From NCBI RefSeq assembly GCF_037038585.1, contig NC_092521.1:68748898-68812897 (forward strand): 64,000 nucleotides of DNA, in the 5' to 3' direction. The notes beneath the pieces are model-generated. The model was not told the DNA's origin, searched no databases, and worked only from the letters and a program-made list of their open reading frames with translations. Positions within the stretch are counted from its first letter, which is position 1, and each line of letters opens with the position of its first letter. Below, piece by piece: positions 11,531 through 24,000 of this stretch. The DNA comes from Patagioenas fasciata. Lineage: Eukaryota > Chordata > Aves > Columbiformes > Columbidae. The position numbers and the translations under genes were made by a program.

Positions 11531-13339
11531 AGGAAGGCTGTGCTGGTGGGCAGCACTGGGGATGAATGCACACTTACTTTGTCTTGGTCACTATGTTCTG
11601 CACAAACCTTCAGAGAAGGCTGAGGCAGAGAAGCCCAATAGTTTCCTGTGAGCCAAGGAGCATGCCTGTTTTGAAAGTAATGGTCTGGAACAGGGGTTGA
11701 GCAGCCTGAAAGGTACCTCATGAGTCAGGATCCTACAGCACAAATCCCTTTCAGGGAGGAGGAGCCCCTGGGAGGGGCAGGGAGCCTTTCTGCAGTGAAC
11801 AACTGTTCCATGACAAACTTCCAGGGTGATCAGAAGAGTGTCCTGCATAAGAGCGGTAGGTAACTGAGGCACAAGCTGTGCTGAACTGGTGAGTGTTTCA
11901 GGAAGCACTGCAGGTAGGTGGGCTGGGGAGGTCTAGAAGAAAACCTCTCTCCTCCCATCCAAGAGCAACGTAGTTATGAGCCTTTGAACTTCAATTTTTC
12001 CATGTAAGCCAAGACATGTTTTATTTTGTAATTTTAATGTTAAAGACAGAAGTTTTTGATGTCATTCAGCATGCTCCCTTCTGGAGAAGGATAGGGCTTC
12101 TTGCCACCTTAAGATTCAGAACAACGGGTCCTGTTTCCAGCATCATTGCGTCTTTATGTGGCTTCCCCAGGAACGTAAACTTCACCAGTGGCTTAGATTA
12201 GCCCACTTTTGCTCTGTATCACAATGGATGCTGTGATAAACTGCCAATGTGGTCTCAGTTGAAAGTGTAATTTTATAAAAATGTGTAAAGTGCAATGCTT
12301 GCAATTCTCTGAACCGATGTTTGCCTTCCCCCATCACTACTTGCTGAGTCATCAGTTTTAAACAGTAACTGCTGTTCCTGAAGGCTGTTTGTAAAGAGAT
12401 GCAAATACAATTCAGAAATCAAGAGAAGACTATTTCATTTTAAAATATTTTCCATTTAAGAAGGCAAGTGAAAATAACACTGAAACTACTGTGTGTTTTA
12501 GCAAATGGAGAGTTTGGAAATGTAAAGACAACCTGACAGTTCTGTAGTGGAAACTTACTTGCTGCTACGGTGTAGTACAATTGAAAAATCACTGTGAGTG
12601 CATTTGAAAGGAATAGATTAACCACAGCAATGGCATAGATTTGATGCTATAAAATGAGATGTCTGTATTGTAGAGAAGGTAGAAATAATCCGTAAAGCTA
12701 TTTTTGTAAGGAACTGTTCTAAAATAAAAAACATGCTGTATTATAGTGGTAGGATGTTTTCTACTTAATTGGTAGCAAGGTAGTACATTAAACAGCAATT
12801 GCTGACAGGAAATGTTTGGGTGGGTTGAATAACTTGAAACTGGAATTACTAAAGAATTACCTTAGGAGAATTCTGAACCTGTAATGTGGCTTTTCAACAA
12901 TCATTAGGAAGCTGGGAAAATTGCAAAAGATTTCATGGTTAGAGGAAGGTGAAGATTGTCTCGGTATTTAGGAGAATGAAGAGACTGAGAGCTGTAACTG
13001 CGTTGTGCAAGTGTTGCAAACCACTGTGCAAGTCAGCCTGGTGTGGGGCTTTATAAGGGGAGGAAGTGTGATAGGGAGGAAAAGTTGGTTTTTAATGTCT
13101 CTGTGCAGGGCTGGAAGGGAGGAATTTGACAGGAGTCTCTCTAGAGGAAATTGTAGTATCTGCATGTGTCCATCAAACACATCCTTCACCCCACTGCTTC
13201 CTTTTGGGAGGGGATTTTGGACTGTGAATCTCAATTTGAGGTAGGTATCAAATTTTGGAATGTAGGGAATTGCCAGTGTTCCAGAAGGAATATGCTTTTC
13301 TCTCTTCAGCTTTTCTCTATTTGTTGTTTTACGATAATT

Positions 13340-15380
13340 TTGCTTCTTCCACGCTCAGGATCAGAGCATCCCCCCACATAGGCAGTCAAGGAAGGGAGCC
13401 AGGAGGCCTGCGTGGTTGAATAGGGATCTGTTGGGTATGCTCAAGCAGAAGAGGAGAGTTTACAGGTCATGGAAGCAGGGGCTGGCTGCTTGGGAGGAAT
13501 ATAAGGCTGCTGTTAGAGGATGCAGGAAGGCAGCTAGGGTAGCCAAGGCCTCCTTAGAATTACAGCTGGCGAGAGGGGTCAAGGACAGCAAAAAAAACTT
13601 TTTCAAATACGCAGCAGATAAAACTAATACCAGAGCCAATGTAGGCCCACTGATGAATGGGATGGGTGCCCTGGTGGCAGAAGATACAGAGAAGGCAGAA
13701 TTACTGAATGCCTTCTTTGTCTCTGTCTACTCTGCTGGAGGCTGTCCTGGGGAGCCCTGTACCCCTGAGACCCCGGATGAAGCCAGGTCAATGGAGGAGT
13801 TTGCTTTACTCGATGAGGACTGGGTTAGGAGCAATTAAATAGTCTGGACATCCATAAATCCATGGGTCCAGATGGGATGCATCTGCGGGTGCTGAAGGAG
13901 CTGGCTGAAGTCGTTGCTAGACCGCTCTCCATCATCTTTGCCAAGTCTTGGGAAATGGGAGAGGTGCCTGAGGATTGGAGGAAAGCAAATGTCACTCCAC
14001 TCTTCAAAAAGGGCAAGAAGGAGGACCCGGGTAATTATAGACCGGTCAACCTCACCTCTGTCCCTGGGAAGGTAATGGAACAGCTTATCCTTGGTGCCAT
14101 CTCAAGGCATATCAAGGATAAGAGGGTTATTAGGGGCAGTCAGCATGGCTTTACCAAGGGTAAGTCATGCTTGACCAACCTCGTAGTCTTTTATGAGAAT
14201 GTAACAAGGTGGATGGATGATGGCAGGGCGGTGGATGTGGTCTACCTTGACTTCAGTAAAGCCTTTGACACAGTCTCCCACAGCATCCTAGTTGCTAAGT
14301 TGAGGAGGTGTGGTGTAGACAACAGAGTAGTGAGGTGGGTTGCAAACTGGCTTAAGGAGAGAAGCCAGAGAGTGGTAGTGAATGGTGCGGAGTCTAGTTG
14401 GAGACCATTATCTAGTGGAGTGCCTCAGGGGTCAGTACTGGGGCCAATATTATTCAATATATTCATTAACGATTTGGACGAGGGAATTGAGTGTGCTATC
14501 AGCAAGTTTGCTGACACTAAGCTGGGAGGAGTGGCTGACACGCCAGAAGGCTGTGCTGCCATCCAGCGAGACCTGGACAGGCTGGACAGTTGGGCGGGGG
14601 ATAACCTGATGGAATTTAACAAGGGAAAGTGTGGAGTCCTGCATCTGGGCAGGAACAACCCCAGGTTCCAGTATAGGTTGGGAAATTACATATTAGAGAG
14701 CAGTGTAGGGGAAAGGGACCTGGGTGTCCTGATGGACAACAGGATGACCATGAGCCAGCACTGTGCCCTTGTGGCCAGGAAGGCCAATGGCATCCTCAGG
14801 TGTATTACAAGGTGGGTGGTTAGTAGATCAAGAGAGCTTCTCCTTCCCCTCTACTCCGCCCTGGTGAGACCACATCTGGAATATTGTGTCCTGTTCTGGG
14901 CCCCTCAGTTCAAGAAAGACAGGGAACTGCTGGAGAGAGTCCAGCATAGGGCAACAAAGATGATTAAGGGAGTGGAGCATCTCCCTTATGAGGAAAGGCT
15001 GAGGGAGCTGGGGCTCTTTAGTTTGGAGAAGACTGAGGGGTGACCTTATTAATGTTTATAAATATATGAAGGGTGAGTGTCATGAGGATGGAGTCAGGCT
15101 CTTCTCAGTGGCAAACAATGATAGGACAAGGGGTAATGGGATCAAGCTGGAACACAAGAGGTTCCACTTAAATTTGAGAAAAAACTTCTCAGTGAGGGTG
15201 ACAAAGCACTGGAACAGGCTGCCCAGGGAGGTTGTGGAATCTCCTACTCTGGAGACATTCAAAACCTGCCTGGACATGTTCCTGTGCGACCTCACCTAGG
15301 CGTTCCTGCTTGAGCAGGGGGATTGGACTGGATGATCTTTTGAGGTCCCTTCCAATCCCAAACATACTGTGATACTGTAA
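13340..15380 (+). mobile_element. CR1 LINE, about 2.0 kb, 5' truncated
   Basis: This is the longest mobile element in the window. It covers the region before the reverse transcriptase, the reverse-transcriptase domain, the C-terminal tail of ORF2 and the 3' end. The ending contains GGATTGGACTGGATGATC, CCCTTCCAATCCCA and a degenerate octamer tail (TACTGTGATACTGTAA). The 5' boundary is approximate: CR1-like peptide can be followed back to about 13350. It sits on the + strand in the intergenic space between the convergent TERT and SLC6A18 genes. The long open frames suggest it is one of the younger copies here. Confidence 0.93.
13384..15299 (+). pseudogene. CR1 ORF2 reverse transcriptase, broken
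   Basis: The ORF2 product of CR1 primes reverse transcription of its own RNA at nicked chromosomal DNA. Three frames must be joined to read it. Frame 1 (about 13384-13838) carries the upstream segment with RRPAWLNRDLL and KNFFKYAADK. Frame 2 (about 13830-15043) carries the polymerase core, with [46 protein letters not shown], and [12 protein letters not shown]. Frame 3 (about 15040-15299) carries the C-terminal tail with [11 protein letters not shown]. Breaks are a single-base-scale frameshift near 13830 and a small deletion near 15030. In the catalytic FADD box one aspartate is missing, leaving FADTKLGG at 14507-14530, so this copy cannot encode an active polymerase. It has no apparatus for expression of its own and is best treated as a dead retroelement gene. 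Confidence 0.9.
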
Positions 15381-17817
15381 TTTGGATGCTACCTTATTTA
15401 GTGCTGTTGCAATGCTCCTTCTGAGACTTCTTCCTTTAATAGATACTTGACCTCCTTGTCTTAGGGCTGTGGATTCTGCTTAAGGCTGGACATCACCATG
15501 CCTGCGTCCATGTCCTTTACAGATTTACCCCCAAAGAATCCAGGCTGTTCTTACAGCCTAGACAATTCTAGAGAAGTCTTGTCTGTCTGAACGGTATGAG
15601 TTCACAGCAGAGTATTACAGCAAAGATGATCTGATGGGATATGTAGATAAAAGATAGGGAGGAGGGTGAGCAGAAGTAGAAAATGCTTGGTATGTAAGAC
15701 TTTGACACAGATTCATATTTTCGTGCACGTGCTTACTCAAGAAACAAAGTCAGCCAAGCTATTCAAGAGAAAAAAAGTAGCTAGAAGACACTGTGCTTTA
15801 TATTAATAGGAAGGGGAAGATTGTAGCACTAATTTACTGGAATAATGCTACAGTTCTGGCACAGGAGTTCCAATAGAGATCACATCTAAGAATAGGAAAG
15901 CAAGAGTCCTGCAAGAGTTGCTCAACACATTTTCTACATGCTTACTTTTGCTAAACAGTAACTGCAGTTTGTGCGTTTCCCTGATGTAGTTGTAGTTACT
16001 GGAGCTTAAAAATTGTCCTCCCCCTGGGTCGTGTCCCAGGCTGAACTGTGTGTGTGGTGACCCACAGAGTCTTCCTTTGGTAAATGGGAAGGGGTAGCTC
16101 AAAAGTCAAGAAGTCTGTGAGTGCCACGACAGTGACTCAAGATGATAGATTTGTAGACTTCGCAGTCTTGTATATGCAGGTTAATTATTTTCTGAGCTTG
16201 TGTCTGTATAAGTTGGATGCGCTTTTCTTAAGGAACAGATCTCTGACCAAATAGTTAAATCTGCTGCATATACTATGCATATATGACTAACAAACATCTA
16301 GCTATCTGTAGTCAGAGACATGAATATAGAGTGTATGCTTTAGTTAATTAAAAATTCTTATGTAAGTATTTACAGCTTTAAATGGATATATGCTCAAAAT
16401 TCCAATTATATTGGGGTTTTCTGATTATTAATTCTTGGCAGAAGCCTTTTTTACTCATAACCTTTCAAATTTAATTTGCAGCAGGCAGAGTGGCAATTGA
16501 AATCTTCAGTGTCATTGTCAGCAGCTGTTACAGTGCACAGCTGTGGGACAGCAAGAAGTTTGCTTGGACTCTTGTGACTTGTGAGGTTTCTGCTGACAGA
16601 AGCTGTGTTTCCTTGCTGGGGTACCTACCTCTCTATTGACTGGAAGGCCTGGGGCTGTTGGCAGCTGCCATGGGGAATTGCTGGACATTATCATGCAGAT
16701 CATTGGTCAAGTCCATATCTCTTAGATGTAAAACCATGCAGAGCCTGGGCAATTAGCTGTTTCACAGGTGATACTACTCATCCCACAGAGTGGAAGGGCC
16801 AGAGGCTCTGGCCTGGTAACTGCTGTGCGTACTTCCTCTTCTTTCCTTGGCTCTTTTTAAATAGCCTAAAGGCTTCGTCATGCCTTATCCTCACATGCTT
16901 TCTCTGTATTTTTCCAGAGGCTGCTGGCTGCTAAGGTATTTAGGCAAAAGGAATCCTTGTCTCCCATCACTGCAGAGTGGCCAGAACTGCAGGCAAGTAC
17001 AGAAAAACCTGCTTTTAAGGAAAGATTAACTTCATTGTCATGTCATGTAAGGTTGCAGCTCACTGAGGCTTACATGTATCTGCACCTTTATTACAGTATT
17101 CAATTACTGTGTTCAGTATGAAAAATGAAGGGGAAAAAAATGGGGACATTTGTTTTCACAGTATTTGCCACTACAATGAATTCTGCAATATATTACGGTA
17201 AAATATTTGTACTAAATTAATTACTCAGGTTTATTTAATGTACATTCTTTTAACTGCTGATACTTTATTTTTGCTCTTTGCAATGCTTGAGACTATGAAA
17301 TAATCATAAAATAAATGCTATTTAAATGCATATAGGGATTTACAAAAAGTAAGAATGTAGTGGACAAGAGAAGTTGTTGCTCTTCAAGAGCTTCCATTCT
17401 ATATCTCTCAGAGGGGAGTCAGTGAATGAAACTGTAGGCGCTTGTGTTCCAGTCTTTAGGTTGCTGATCCTCAGGAACGGACTGTTTGTTTACAAGAGAA
17501 ATGAAGGAAGACAGAGGATGCTTGTAATAACCAGCAGGCTTTCCAAATTTAAAGCCTGGCTGAACAGAGGCATGAAGTTGGTAATGTGTGGAAAGGGTTA
17601 AAGCAATAGGGCTGGTACTCAGTATGTAGGATTCAGCAGAGGATGTAGGAGGGACAAGATTAATCTAACAGTTGTGAAATTAGCTGAGAATAAAAGAAAC
17701 GTAGCAGCTCTGTTATAGAGGGCTAATGATTGACTGTAACATATGAACTGCATAAACTGGGTTGGTTGAATGATACCATACCGCAACTAATCTTGTCTAA
17801 CAAAGGCTGGTTTATCT
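15381..17817 (-). other. Intergenic DNA and SLC6A18 3' UTR
   Basis: This is AT-rich DNA between the large CR1 and the SLC6A18 stop. The SLC6A18 3' UTR occupies the right part. I found no additional gene or recognisable repeat; the open frames at 16518-16934 have no family resemblance. Confidence 0.6.
17264..17269 (-). terminator. Candidate SLC6A18 polyadenylation signal (AATAAA on - strand)
   Basis: The + strand TTTATT is AATAAA on the transcript, about 550 nt after the stop codon, and is the first canonical hexamer I found in that direction. A second lies about 35 nt further on (17230-17235). cDNA ends would decide. Confidence 0.3.
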
Positions 17818-18057
17818 TTACTTAGAGACAGATACAATGGGTATATGTTCTTTTGGATGAGAAAAGTTCCTATTAGCCCTCTGACATGAAAACACTTCAG
17901 GTGGTACAAAGTTTGGGTCCTTGCTTCTGCGCATTCGTTTGATCAGATGGAAGAGTGCTACGAGAGGTACAAACATGCAAGGAAGGATGGCTAACAGCAC
18001 ACAGATGGCCTGTACCCAAGGTGGATAAACTTTCTCTTCTTTCATAGGGAAGCCTTC
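17818..18057 (-). CDS. SLC6A18: SLC6A18 exon 12 (TM12, cytoplasmic tail, stop)
   Basis: Encodes [21 protein letters not shown]12 and a basic tail [14 protein letters not shown], ending PIVSVSK and TAA at 17818-17820. It lacks the repeated acidic tail I recall for human SLC6A18. Length 240 nt. Confidence 0.93.
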   Translation of the reverse strand, partial: EGFPMKEEKVYPPWVQAICVLLAILPCMFVPLVALFHLIKRMRRSKDPNFVPPEVFSCQRANRNFSHPKEHIPIVSVSK

Positions 18058-21000
18058 CTATGGAGATAAAAAACAAGCACACCAAATAATTGGTAGGTAC
18101 ACTTGCATTTTGCTGTGATTTCTATATGCATTTTCTTGTGCTGCTATAGTAAGGATAGCAAAAGTTTTGCTCTTGCTCTACAATAGCATTTGATAGCCGT
18201 GTCCTCTGTACACCCTTCTTCTGGGTATAAATGTGGTGGTAAATGTTTCATACTTTCAAAGATTTATAGCTGGAAGTGTGAGGTACTCCTAGGGATGCAC
18301 CCGCCCTTGGTTAGGCTCTGATTATTCTTTGAGGTACTCAAAGACTACTTGATTTCAGCAATCACCAAACATGCTCTTTGCCAAACTGGAAAAATTTATT
18401 TGAACGATTGGGAGGGAATGGTGATAATGCTATTTCTGCAAGTCTGTGGCTGTGAGTTTTATTTTGGGATGACAGATACATAATGATGTTTGGAGGATAC
18501 ACTGCTGGTACTGGGAGCAGAAAGCTTTTTTTTGAGGTGCCAGTCCATGTGCATGTTTATAGTATGAAGGTTGACACCTTTCTGTGAGGATGACTGCAAT
18601 CCTTGTGCAGTTTAAGGCCAGAATCAATCTTCAAACCACTACGCAGGGTGTATTTGAGAGGGATTTTGGAAAAGGACCTGAGGGTGTTGTTCAAGAGCAG
18701 TGGAACAGGAACCGGTAGTGTGCCCAGGTGGCCAAGAAGGCCAACAGCATCCTGGCTTGTATCAGAAATCGTGTAGCTATCAGGACCAGGGAAGTGACCG
18801 TCCCCCTGTACTTGGTGCTAGTGAGGCCACACCTCGATTCCTGTGTTTGATTTTGGGCCCCTCACTACAAGAAAGACACTGAGGTGCTGGAGAGAGTTCA
18901 GAGAAAGGCAACGAAGCTGGTGAGGGGCCTGGAGCACAAGTCTGATGAGGAGCAGCTGAGGGAACTGAGGCTGTTCAGCCTGGAGAAAAGGAGGCTGAGG
19001 GGAGACCTGATCACTCTGTACAACTACCTGAAAGGAGGTTGTAGCGAGATGGATGTCGGTGTCATCTCCCAAGTAACAATTATTAGGACAGGAGGAAATG
19101 GCCTCAAGTTGTGCCAGGGAAGGTTCAGATTGAATATTAGGAAACGTTTCTTCCCAGGAAGGGTTGTCATGCATTGGAACAGGCTGCCCTGGGAAGTGGT
19201 AGAGTCACCACTTCTGGAGGTGTTTAAAAGGCACGTATATGTGGCACTTAGGGACATGGTTTAGGGGTGGACTTGACAGTGTTAGGCTTGTGATTGGATT
19301 CAAAGATCTTACAAGATCCTTTCCACCCTAAATCATTCTATGATTCTAAACTGCAACTGATGTGAGCCAGTGCCACGCAGATCAAACATCCTCAGCATTG
19401 ACACCTCTGGTGCTGAACTAACCAACACTGTTCTCAGACCACTGCCTCCCTCCCTGTCTGCCTGTCAAAGGTAAACATTCATATATTCATTGGGGCCCCA
19501 ATGATACTGGAAGTTCTCACTGAGAAATGTTTTCATCCCTGGCATGTCTTACTCTGCTCTAAAGCTCTGCTCATGCGTTTGTTCCCCCTCTGAAAACCCC
19601 GTATGTACAGAGGCTCTGAGAAACAACAGTTCTCTCCATCACAAACACCTCTAAAAAGTGGAGTATGGTGTGTGTAGGACTTCTTAAGAAGAGGCCCTGT
19701 TATCAGGAGACAATTTCAATGTGTGTAACGTTGTAACCTCTGTGCATACTGGAGCCCTCTCATTGTGAGCATTGCAGTGCTTCAGGCTGAGTTGCATAGG
19801 TAAGTGGTAGGTAGCAATGATTTAAAGGATCTGGTAAGGCACAAAAATATACAACTCTTGCTTTTAAGAAAAGTTTTGAAAATGTTCAGGAACATACATA
19901 TTCAGGGTTCCATGCTGCATAGGTTGGCGGCTTCTGGATCTGAAGAGTAACAAAGGCCATGAAGACAATTATCAAGAGTAGAGGGCTAACAAACCTCCAT
20001 GTGATCTGCCAGTAGAGATTGGGTTTTCGTCCAGTCATCCATTTCACATCCTTACTGAACCTTTGAAGAGGAGGCAAGTTTATGATAATGTTGCATCCAA
20101 GTGGTAACAGTTTCATTTTTTTGCATATTTTTCTACAAGTTTTGAACGTATGGTACAGCTCCCAAAATCTTTTCTACTCCTTAGTCGTCTTTATTTAAGT
20201 CTGTGGTAAGTTATTTAATAATAATATCAATAAAGTAGGTATTTATTGATCCTTACCAGGGATGAATAAGCCATTTACATTGTTAATTTATATTACCTAA
20301 ACACCTAGTCTAAGGTTTCTAAGCACAAATAAGTGATGAAAATATTAGAGCTGGTCTGTAGAACTAATAAAACATTTTAAAAAGACAAAATTGCCAAGGT
20401 CACAAACATAGCTTGTTATTAAGAAGACTTAATCAACTCAAGTTACGTCAGGGACAGAATTATTGCAACCTGAGCCAGCTTCCTCTGCAGTCAGTAGGGG
20501 CAGACGTTTGGACGTGGAGCTGATCTTTTACATGTACCTCATACAGTTTTGTGCATTGAATGGACAGTAGATATACAGTTCTAGGTTTGATACTTACTTG
20601 ATAACCCGTATCTATCAAATTGGAAAGAGTTTTGTAATCTGGAATAGGAATTGCAGCATGTGTGTGTGTCTGTGTTCAAACACCAGTTTTGTCCTCAGTT
20701 CTGTTAATCTAACTGAAGGTATTGGAAATTCTCTTGAGAACCAGGAAAAAGTGATTTGACTGTGCTCGTATCCCATAGTAGCAAAGAGGAAAAATTATGT
20801 GTATACTAGCAGAACAGAGAAAATACAGGTGCTGTGGAATCCGCAGTCTGTTGTAGCGTGTGAAACCAGATTTTATTGCTGCTACTTCATCGTGGAAGAT
20901 TGAGGCTAGCTGTATGTGCAGCAAGAGGGGTGTGTGATAATTGTTTATGATGATGTAGCCTGGAAGTTATCACACTTTAACATGGGAAGAGCTCCAAGGA

Positions 21001-24000
21001 TCTTAAAAGAAAATTGAATGCAGGAACTTTAGCTGTTACTGAGGGAAGATTTTTCTTCTTTTTCTTATTTTTAAAATCATAGCCTCTGTTAAGACTTAAG
21101 TTTGGATGATACTGAAACACCTTGATAAGCAACAGCACTAGCTGATCGTAAGTTTGTTGTCTGTATGGTATACAAAGTGATCTACAAATATCAGGACCTT
21201 CATGATCCAAGTGTCAGAGTAAGAATTAGAGAGAAGGTTTCTGACGTTTACAAATACAAAGGATGCAGAAAATTTTTGAACTAAAGAGTGAATTCAATTA
21301 GTGTCTGTGACTACGGAGATTCTCAGCAGGCAGGTTGAACCTTTTAATATGGGGGAGCTACTTTATGATGTTGCTTACTATGAAATTTGAGGGGAAAAAA
21401 TAATGGTAAACAAAAAATACAAGAGTATACAAACCAAAAGGGCAGTAACAAGAGGATATTTGAAAGACAGTGTAAAACCCTCTTGGCCAAAGAAGGACTG
21501 TTGACTTTCTAGCTTTAAACTTAGGATCCCCCCTTCTGTAAGTCATATGCAGAGATTATCCCTCCTGTTTTACCAATATAGGAGACTTGAAGCAAAGAGT
21601 GATAACTACGTGCACAGAACTGTTAAGTGCTACGTACACAAATAAGTGAATATTGTATACCTGTAGGCAACATACGTGGATTGAGAAGAAAATGTATTTA
21701 CAGCTTAGGAGAAAAAATTCCATCTGTTTCCAACTTACCTTTTCATTTTATAGACATATGCAACCCCAATCACTTCAAAGAAGGCAATGACTAGAAGAGG
21801 CAACGAGCCTGCATAGCTGTCAAAAATGTCAATCCAGTAACTCCCCGAAGCCAGTGTAAAACACAGAGCAATGAGGAAACATATTAGACATATTATACCT
21901 GAAGAAAGAAAGATATTTTTGGTACTGAAATGCTGAACTGAACTAGGTGAGTATATTTTTGTTCTAAATTATTTTTGCTCTATATCTAGTGATTTTTATT
22001 CTTTTTCTCTCTATGGAGCTACAACAAGCTTTCCATAACTGGAAAATCAGTTTCAAAATACTATAGTTACCTTATCAAGTTGTAAATATTTTTTTTTTCT
22101 ACACAAAAAACTGTAAGTTGGGAGGGATACAATAAGATGCCACCCTGAAAAAGGCATGACAGCAATATTCACCATAAGAATTTAGAAGGGCACATTGTGC
22201 GGAAGTGTTAGTCCATTACTTCAAACTGCCAGAAATTTTCCTGGACCGATTTTTCTAGACCAATTTTGTAGCAGGATTTCTCAGACTCTCACCGAGTCTG
22301 GTTCCTGAGGAGCAGGTTGGGTTCAGTCACTGTCTCTGGTTGAAAAGATTCCCGCTTTGGTGCAAGTACAGGATTGCACACACTCGCTCCTCAGTTTCCA
22401 AGTGGTAATTTCCTACTCTGGCATGTTCACAGAAATGTGAAATAAGCTGTAGCAGCACAAACCTGAATTAAATAGGGGTGAATGACCTGTTGTGTGATTG
22501 TGACAATGTGGTAAGTTCATGCACAGGTGGTTATGGCAAAGCAGCTGATGTTACCCTGAAGTAACTTTAGGTGCCAAAGGCTCAAGTGGAGACAAGGCTC
22601 TTCCTGATCTCTGCGATAGCTCAGAGTGAACTTGACTCCAGGAACAGCGATTTAACAAGCTTTCTCAGACTGAAACAGCTCTTGCAAGCTAAATAAAAAC
22701 CAAACTGGCAAGGGCAATATATTAATAATACTGTCATTTGACAGCTTCTGCCATAACTGCTACCTCATCTGTGTGCTTATCTTCTGCAAACACAATTGAA
22801 CACTGTGAGATAACTAAGTTTGTATTACAAATTCTTAATTATTCTGTGATAATTATTAAGCAGGTTGTAGTTTGTGCATCTATAAAGAAGCCACCTTCTC
22901 TGCACAAAGCAAAGCAAATATCTTACCAGATAAAAGCTCTTTGGTTAGTGATTTAGATATAACTCGAAGCTCTAGAAGAGGAGTGAAGACTCCTTCGATG
23001 TTCCCAAACATAGAAGAAAGGCCCAAGCTGAACAACATTATGAAAAACAGGATGGCCCAGGCCTGGGAGCCTGGCATGAGAATGATGGCTTGAGTGAAAA
23101 CGATGAAAGCCAAGCCAGTTCCTGATACGCTCTGCAGAATTCACATACAGATAAAAATATACATTATGATGGTGCAAATGTAGTTTGTCATCTGTATAGA
23201 ATTAGAACATGCTCCTGTCCTTCCCCGGAGTCAAGGGTGTTGGTCAGCCTGTGGGGCTCTGTGGCACCCAGACGTTGAGAAAATGGAGTGTTTGTGGGGA
23301 TTTCAACTTTAAATGGTCAGTCAGAGATGTGTAGACAACCAAAGAGGAGAATTTTAGCTTGCACAGGAAGACGAGTCAGGAGTAAAGCAGATCTGAGAGC
23401 TGTAATTGAAATAGCAATTGTTTTGCTAATACCAACTTAAATATGTTTAAATGTGTAGACAACCATAGAGCAGAATTTTAGCTTGCACAGGAAGATGAGT
23501 GTAGAATGAAGCAGATCGGAGAGTTGTAATTGACATAGCAATTGTTTTGCTAATACCAACTTAAATATGTTTTTAAAAAAATCTGATGTAATAGCTGCTA
23601 GAAAGAAAAAGATGTACATAAAGGTATGATTGCCACTCTAACAGCAAAAGAGTTGAGGAACTGTGGATTACAAAACCCTCCGAAATCACCAGGGCAGAAA
23701 AGCCTAGAAGTGAAAAACCTGATTTCAGCCAGATTTACTTGAATTCAGTCTCCCAAGGTGAAAGATATTTAAATTCAAGCGTTGAAAAATGCTGACATTG
23801 CTCTTATTTGGAAGTAAATTACGTCAAACTGTAAATCAGAAATGGGTGCCATTGGAGAAAGCTGGACAAAACAGAAACCGACTCGTGTCAGGGCTGGAAT
23901 GTCATCCTTGGACTTCTCCATCACGTGAGTAAAACAGCCTGTTTCACTGTCATTGTGTGTTAAGGCTCTCATTAGCACACTCTGTCTCTAGCAAATGTGC

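Larger units (their letters stand above)
9807..13339 (+). other. TERT 3' UTR and intergenic DNA
   Basis: The TERT 3' UTR starts here. An A-run lies at about 9850-9863 and the first ATTAAA at 10088-10093. No protein-like frame is seen. A short antisense CR1 scrap is near 11485-11530. The remainder is unremarkable AT-rich DNA. Confidence 0.6.

Noticed and set aside
18700..19264. Open frames of 60 and 126 codons
   Set aside because: They are the ORF2 tail of a CR1 fragment and not host genes.
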